From an uncultured Clostridia bacterium (GTDB lineage Bacteria; Bacillota; Clostridia; Oscillospirales; Acutalibacteraceae), in assembly GCA_946535695.1 (NCBI GenBank), contig CAMNDS010000022.1:1-10081 (forward strand): a stretch of DNA of 10,081 bases, read 5' to 3'. The translations under genes and the position numbers were made by a program. Each line of letters begins with the position of its first letter. Positions within the stretch are counted from its first letter, which is position 1. The notes under the pieces were generated by a model that did no database searches, was not told the origin of the DNA, and was given only the letters and a program-made list of their open reading frames with translations. Below, piece after piece: positions 7,378-10,081 of the stretch.

Positions 7378-7405
7378 ATAATATCACGAAATACAAAAAA
7401 ATCAA
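7378..7405 (-). promoter_or_regulatory. mgtA promoter (extended -10)
   Basis: On the minus strand, -35 TTGATT (7405-7400) and -10 TATTAT (7383-7378) are 16 bases apart, with TG at 7386-7385 giving an extended -10. Predicted start is near 7371, leaving a leader of about 65 nt. The short element at 7457-7542 lies about 50 bp upstream. Confidence 0.6.
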
Positions 7406-7456
7406 TGGAAAAATCATCATCTATTCTTTCGGGTGTTGCAGTAAAAGTTTTTATTA

Positions 7457-7542
7457 AACTTCTTTCGAAACCAGTAGTATATATTCTCTCCGGCGGCACC
7501 GTAGAGTACTTCCGATTTAATTTTTCAGTTTCGAAAGAAAAA
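7457..7542. mobile_element. MITE-like element related to the IS (copy 2, 86 bp)
   Basis: It is flanked by TA at 7455-7456 and 7543-7544. Left end AACTTCTTTCGAAACC and right end AGTTTCGAAAGAAAAA are imperfect inverted repeats matching the IS ends. Beyond the repeat, the first 30 or so bases also resemble the IS left end (CAGTAGTATATATT against TGATGGTATAATATT). The GC-rich core CTCCGGCGGCACCGTAG (7488-7504) is shared with copy 1. Relative to copies 1 and 3 it lacks the distal 70-100 bp, as if internally deleted. It lies between divergent mgtA and the interrupted small gene. Confidence 0.7.
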
Positions 7543-7551
7543 TATTTTTAT

Positions 7552-7575
7552 TTTTTTGCAATAATTTGCAAAAAA
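7552..7575. promoter_or_regulatory. Perfect palindrome just upstream of the -35 box (copy 2)
   Basis: Arms TTTTTTGCAA (7552-7561) and TTGCAAAAAA (7566-7575) are exact complements around TAAT, ending three bases before the -35 box. It is conserved with 104-127. It is a candidate operator or activator site. Confidence 0.5.
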
Positions 7576-7578
7576 CTC

Positions 7579-7606
7579 TTGACAAAAAGAAAATGTATGA
7601 TGTGAT
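7579..7606 (+). promoter_or_regulatory. Promoter of the interrupted small gene
   Basis: -35 TTGACA (7579-7584), 16-base spacer, -10 TGTGAT (7601-7606). The -10 is one base worse than TATGAT in the paralogous promoter. Predicted start is near 7613, leader about 67 nt. Confidence 0.6.
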
Positions 7607-7664
7607 TTAAAATAAAAGCTTTAAATTTTTAAGACTTTAAATAGCTTTGCAAAATTCAAATTTT

Positions 7665-7673
7665 AAGGAGGAG
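7665..7673 (+). promoter_or_regulatory. Strong Shine-Dalgarno site for the interrupted small gene
   Basis: AAGGAGGAG, six bases before the ATG at 7680. It fixes the start of the broken gene. Confidence 0.75.
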
Positions 7674-7758
7674 ATCTTTATGAGTAGATCCAAAAGCAGC
7701 AAAATTGCGGTTACATTATTGGGTGCATTGGCTTTTGGCGCGAGTGCTCAGGCTATTA

Positions 7759-7774
7759 GACTTCTTTCGAAACT
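7759..7774 (+). repeat. IS left terminal inverted repeat
   Basis: Sixteen bases, exact complement of 8662-8677. The centre TTTCGAAA is itself palindromic and recurs in the short elements at about 137, 4457 (decayed) and 7457. Confidence 0.9.
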
Positions 7775-7776
7775 GA

Positions 7777-7785
7777 TGGTATAAT
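7777..7785 (+). promoter_or_regulatory. Extended -10 promoter inside the IS left end
   Basis: TGGTATAAT is a perfect extended -10 ten bases before the transposase ATG at 7795. Transcription would start within a few bases of that ATG, so the mRNA would be almost leaderless, and no SD site precedes the gene. Confidence 0.45.
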
Positions 7786-7794
7786 ATTATTATT

Positions 7795-8663
7795 ATGAAA
7801 TATGAAAGAATAAAAGGAATAAAAGAAAAGGAATTCAGAAGATTAACAGGAATAAAAAGGAAAACATTTGAAAAAATATTAGAAATATTGAAAAAGGCAG
7901 ACAAAGCCAAAAGAGTAAAAGGTGGAAAGAAAAGTAAGCTTTCGATGGAAGATATGACGCTAATGACGTTAGAGTATTGGAGGGAAAATCGGACGTATTT
8001 TCACACAGGTCAAAGCTATGGAATATCAGAATCAAGTGCGTATAAGAATATCAGATGGATATAAGATACTCTGATAAAGAGCGGAGAATTCTCATTACCA
8101 GGGAAAAAAGCATTAAAACAAGATAATACAAATTATGAGTTAATTTTAATTGATGCAACAGAAACACCAATAGAACGTCCAAAAAAAACAGAATCAAAAA
8201 TTGTAAAAAAATAAAAAATCGAAAAAATAAACAAAAAAAATATTATTCAGGAAAGAAAAAAAGACATACGATAAAAACACAAGTGGTTGCAGATAAAAAA
8301 TCAGGAACTGTAATTTGTACGAGTTTTACCTGTAGAAAACGTCATGATTTTAGACTTTTCAAAGTTTCCAATCTGCAAATTAATCAAAAAATTAAGATCC
8401 TTGCTGACACTGGTTTTCAAGGAATTAAAAAGTTTCATGAAAATTCTGAAATCCCAAAAAAGAGATTTAAAAAACAAAAATTAACTCCTTCGGATAAACT
8501 CGAAAATCGTCGTATTTCCAGTCAAAGAGTTAAAATCGAAAATATCATAGGCTTTATTAAACGCTTTAAAATTATTTCCGAGAGATATCGAAGTCGTAGA
8601 AAACGTTTTTCTCTTAGATTTAATCTTATCTCTTCCATTTGTAATTTTGATCTTATGTTCTAG
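7795..8663 (+). pseudogene. IS5-family DDE transposase, broken by a stop and a frame change
   Basis: The first part (7795-8061) holds the N-terminal helix-turn-helix region: FRRLTGIKRKTFEKILEIL and SYGISESSAYKNIRWI. TAA at 8062-8064 then interrupts the frame. The same frame continues in family-like sequence (DTLIKSGEFSLPGKKAL, then LILIDATETPIERPKK), so a GAA to TAA change is the simplest reading. From the A8 run at 8181-8188 the homology moves to the -1 frame (QKKYYSGKKKRH, KILADTGFQGI, IENIIGFIKRF) and ends at TAG 8661-8663. Catalytic Asp at 8152-8154, Asp at 8406-8408 and Glu at 8538-8540 are all present but in two frames. The frame change may be programmed; the stop is not expected. Active protein would need both bypassed. 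Confidence 0.88.
8181..8188 (+). other. A8 run, possible -1 frameshift site in the transposase
   Basis: Upstream-frame codons AAA AAA sit at 8182-8187, preceded by A, which fits the slippery form A_AAA_AAA. The -1 frame is open from here to 8663 without a stop, and the 0 frame closes at 8212-8214. About 14 extra Lys/Asn-rich codons follow before conserved QKKYYSGK, so an accidental 44-base insertion is the alternative. Confidence 0.4.
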
Positions 8664-8677
8664 TTTCGAAAGAAGTC
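8662..8677 (-). repeat. IS right terminal inverted repeat
   Basis: Exact complement of 7759-7774. The transposase stop codon TAG (8661-8663) overlaps its inner edge. Confidence 0.9.
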
Positions 8678-8825
8678 TAATGTAAAAGAATCTGAAGGAT
8701 GTGGATTTTGGTTAGGTTCTGATGGTCAGGGTTCTGCTCAAATTAACTCTCTAAGTAGTAATATTGAACAAATCATTAAGTTTAATATAGTATAATTTGT
8801 TATTGTATACTTGCTTTTGTATTTA

Positions 8826-8866
8826 AAATCTCCGACATTAGCTGGAGAAATTTGTTTAGATTTTTT
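8826..8866 (+). terminator. Possible terminator after the interrupted small gene
   Basis: TCTCC (8829-8833) pairs with GGAGA (8844-8848) around a ten-base loop, and flanking A and T bases may extend the stem. A T-rich stretch ends in six T (8861-8866). The stem is short and the T run is about 12 bases away, so it would be weak. The rest of 8796-8974 shows nothing else I can support. Confidence 0.35.
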
Positions 8867-8974
8867 ATATTATTTATACATATAGATAATGATATTTTTT
8901 AAATTAAAACTTATAAAATAAAAAACACTGGAAAAAATATCTATCTTTTTTAGCGATGCCATGATGAGACAAAA

Positions 8975-10081
8975 CTATTTTTCTTCCAAATTTTCTCTAG
9001 CAGTAAATCTTGTATATTCGGGCTGCCAATGCAAGCTTATCGTTCGAGTTTCACCATATCTATTTTTTGCAACTATACATTCACATTCATTACGATCAAC
9101 TTTCTCATCTGTAGGATCAGCATAATATCCCGCACGATACAGCATGATCACTATGTCAGCATCCTGCTCGATTGACCCCGAATCTCTTAAATCCGAGAGA
9201 AGTGGCCGATGGTTTGTTCGCTGCTCACTAGCACGCGATAACTGCGATAAACATATTACTGGGATGCTCAACTCTTTTGCCATTATTTTCAGCTGGCGTG
9301 TAATATCCGAAATTTCCTGCACGCGATTACTACTTTTCCGGCTGGCAGATATCAGCTGCAAGTAGTCGATGACAACTAAAGACACTCCTCCAAGGCGCCT
9401 AACTTTTGCTTTCATTTCGTTTACAGTTATCCCAGCCGTATCATCTATGTATAATTTGGAATTAGTAAAGGATTCCGAAGCTTCTGTAAGTCTTCCCCAT
9501 TCTTCGGGTTCCAAATGTCCACTCCGGAGTTTATTGCCAGCTATTTTGCCCTCCATGCTTAAAAGTCTTGATGCTAATTGTTCTTTGCTCATTTCCAAAC
9601 TAAAAACTGCCGTTTTTAAATTTTCAGAAACATGCTTAGCAATATTCAGTGCAAAACTTGTTTTCCCCATGCCCGGTCTCGCAGCCAGTAAAATTAAATC
9701 GCTCTTATTAAGTCCCATTATTAAAAAATCCAAGTCACCAAAACCTGTCGGAATTCCCAATATTTCTGTTTGACTTTTGGAATTTAATTTATCCAGTCTG
9801 TCAAAAGTTTCCATTAACACTTCTTTTATACTAACAAGCGACTGATTAGATTTGCCGGAACGAATATCAATTAACTTTTGTTCAGCAAAATCAATCAATT
9901 TACTGGATTCTTCGTTCGACGTGGATTCTTGCAAAATTTCGCGAGCTAACGAAATTAAATTTCTAAGCTCATATTTACCCAAAATTATCTTCGCATAACT
10001 CTCGACATTCGATATCGATGGTACTATTTGGACAATATCCAGCATATAATTTTTTATTTCATTTTTCTCAACACTATCAAC
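8975..10081 (-). CDS. dnaB: Replicative DNA helicase DnaB (partial, N-terminal end beyond window)
   Basis: The hexameric 5'-3' helicase that unwinds DNA at the replication fork. About 368 residues are visible out of roughly 440. The frame is open to the right edge, and the residues before the first visible ATG at 10045 (VDSVEKNEIKNY) continue the N-terminal domain, so that ATG is internal. Visible in order: the end of the N-terminal helical domain (IVPSISNVESYAKII), linker, then the RecA-like domain. That domain has GIPTGFGDLD, Walker A ARPGMGKTS (Lys at 9664-9662), the H1a-like FSLEMSKEQLA, Walker B LVVIDYLQL, LSQLSR and the H4 region DLRDSGSIEQDADIVIML. The C-terminus ends in HWQPEYTRF, as usual. 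Stop TAG at 8977-8975. It converges on the interrupted small gene and shows no sign of damage. Confidence 0.97.
   Translation of the reverse strand, partial: VDSVEKNEIKNYMLDIVQIVPSISNVESYAKIILGKYELRNLISLAREILQESTSNEESSKLIDFAEQKLIDIRSGKSNQSLVSIKEVLMETFDRLDKLNSKSQTEILGIPTGFGDLDFLIMGLNKSDLILLAARPGMGKTSFALNIAKHVSENLKTAVFSLEMSKEQLASRLLSMEGKIAGNKLRSGHLEPEEWGRLTEASESFTNSKLYIDDTAGITVNEMKAKVRRLGGVSLVVIDYLQLISASRKSSNRVQEISDITRQLKIMAKELSIPVICLSQLSRASEQRTNHRPLLSDLRDSGSIEQDADIVIMLYRAGYYADPTDEKVDRNECECIVAKNRYGETRTISLHWQPEYTRFTARENLEEK

Larger units (their letters stand above)
7488..7686 (+). repeat. Duplicated promoter segment, copy 2
   Basis: Inverted match to 1-192, running from the GC-rich core of the short element through palindrome, promoter, leader and RBS to the first seven coding bases. 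Differences cluster in the leader (about 7608-7645), plus single changes in the palindrome and the -10 box. Confidence 0.85.
7759..8677 (+). mobile_element. IS5-family insertion sequence (919 bp)
   Basis: Ends GACTTCTTTCGAAACT (7759-7774) and AGTTTCGAAAGAAGTC (8662-8677) are perfect 16-bp inverted repeats. TA flanks both sides (7757-7758 and 8678-8679), read as a 2-bp target duplication. Size and a DDE transposase occupying almost the whole element fit the IS5 family. The insertion is in the small secreted-protein gene, same orientation. Because the TA is duplicated and the host frame closes perfectly without the IS, the insertion looks fairly recent, even though the transposase itself is damaged. 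Confidence 0.88.
7680..8795 (+). pseudogene. Small secreted-protein gene interrupted by the IS
   Basis: The ATG at 7680 follows a strong RBS. The first 25 codons read as a signal peptide: basic start (MSRSKSSK), hydrophobic core (IAVTLLGALAFGA) and a cleavage site such as ASA-QA. The IS then enters at a TA. Translation as it stands runs into the IS end and stops at 7782-7784 after 34 codons. Deleting 7759-8677 and one TA joins codon 26 to 8680 in frame, and the frame continues to TAA at 8793-8795. The restored protein is 64 aa with a mature part of about 40 aa, containing VKESEGCGFWLGSDGQGSAQ and an Ile/Asn-rich tail. I do not recognise the family. The in-frame junction argues for a once-intact gene, although the original stop might have been further on. 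A paralogue appears to start at the left window edge. Confidence 0.7.

Noticed and set aside
7300..7605. 101-codon plus-strand frame upstream of the small gene, including a possible start at 7405 reading MEKSSSILSGVAVKVF
   Set aside because: There is no SD site. It overlaps the mgtA start, its -35 box, the short element and the next promoter, which are better explanations.
7716..8035. Minus-strand frames across the IS and small gene
   Set aside because: They are opposite to the clear transposase and signal-peptide coding frames and have low-complexity Phe/Leu/Ser content.
9369..9773. 134-codon plus-strand frame inside dnaB (also 9144-9365)
   Set aside because: Antisense shadows of the conserved RecA-like domain of dnaB.
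1..10081. CRISPR array, tRNA or rRNA genes
   Set aside because: No regularly spaced direct repeats, tRNA cloverleaf or rRNA signature sequence was seen on either strand by eye.

Overview
This window is AT-rich bacterial DNA, probably from a low-GC Firmicute (Clostridia-like). The evidence is frequent TTG starts with Shine-Dalgarno (SD) sites, strong sigma-A-type promoters, a DacF-type D-Ala-D-Ala carboxypeptidase and a RodA/SpoVE-type SEDS protein. An inactivated insertion sequence, its short derivatives and a broken small gene suggest a genome with IS traffic and decay, such as a host-associated lineage. That lifestyle is inference only.

Left edge to 376: the first two codons of a small gene leave the window on the minus strand. 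Behind it lie an RBS, a sigma-A promoter, a palindromic site and a short TIR-bearing element. The divergent rodA promoter follows. From 377 to 4384 there is a plus-strand operon, rodA-radC-ispH-dacF, with gaps of 24-36 bp: cell-wall elongation, a RadC/JAMM protein, the last step of the MEP isoprenoid pathway, and a peptidoglycan carboxypeptidase. None of the four genes starts with ATG.

4385-4605 separates convergent dacF and mgtA. It holds an AT-rich hairpin and a 150-bp TA-flanked element. 4606-7305 (minus) encodes a full-length MgtA-type Mg2+ P-type ATPase with its own extended -10 promoter.

7457-8795 is the accessory part. A second copy of the promoter segment from the left edge (199 bp, inverted orientation) drives a small gene with a signal peptide. 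A 919-bp IS5-family element with 16-bp perfect inverted repeats and a TA target duplication interrupts it. Removing the IS and one TA restores an open frame of 64 codons. The transposase has an in-frame stop and a frame change at an A8 run. 8975 to the right edge (minus) is replicative helicase dnaB, cut by the window end at its N-terminal side.

The most notable result is the link between these parts. Three short elements (about 137-320, 4457-4606, 7457-7542) share TA flanks and terminal repeats with the IS and a GC-rich core with each other, so they look like non-autonomous (MITE-like) relatives of it. One sits 34 bp upstream of the -35 box in both copies of the small-gene promoter, and one supplies the last base of the mgtA stop codon.
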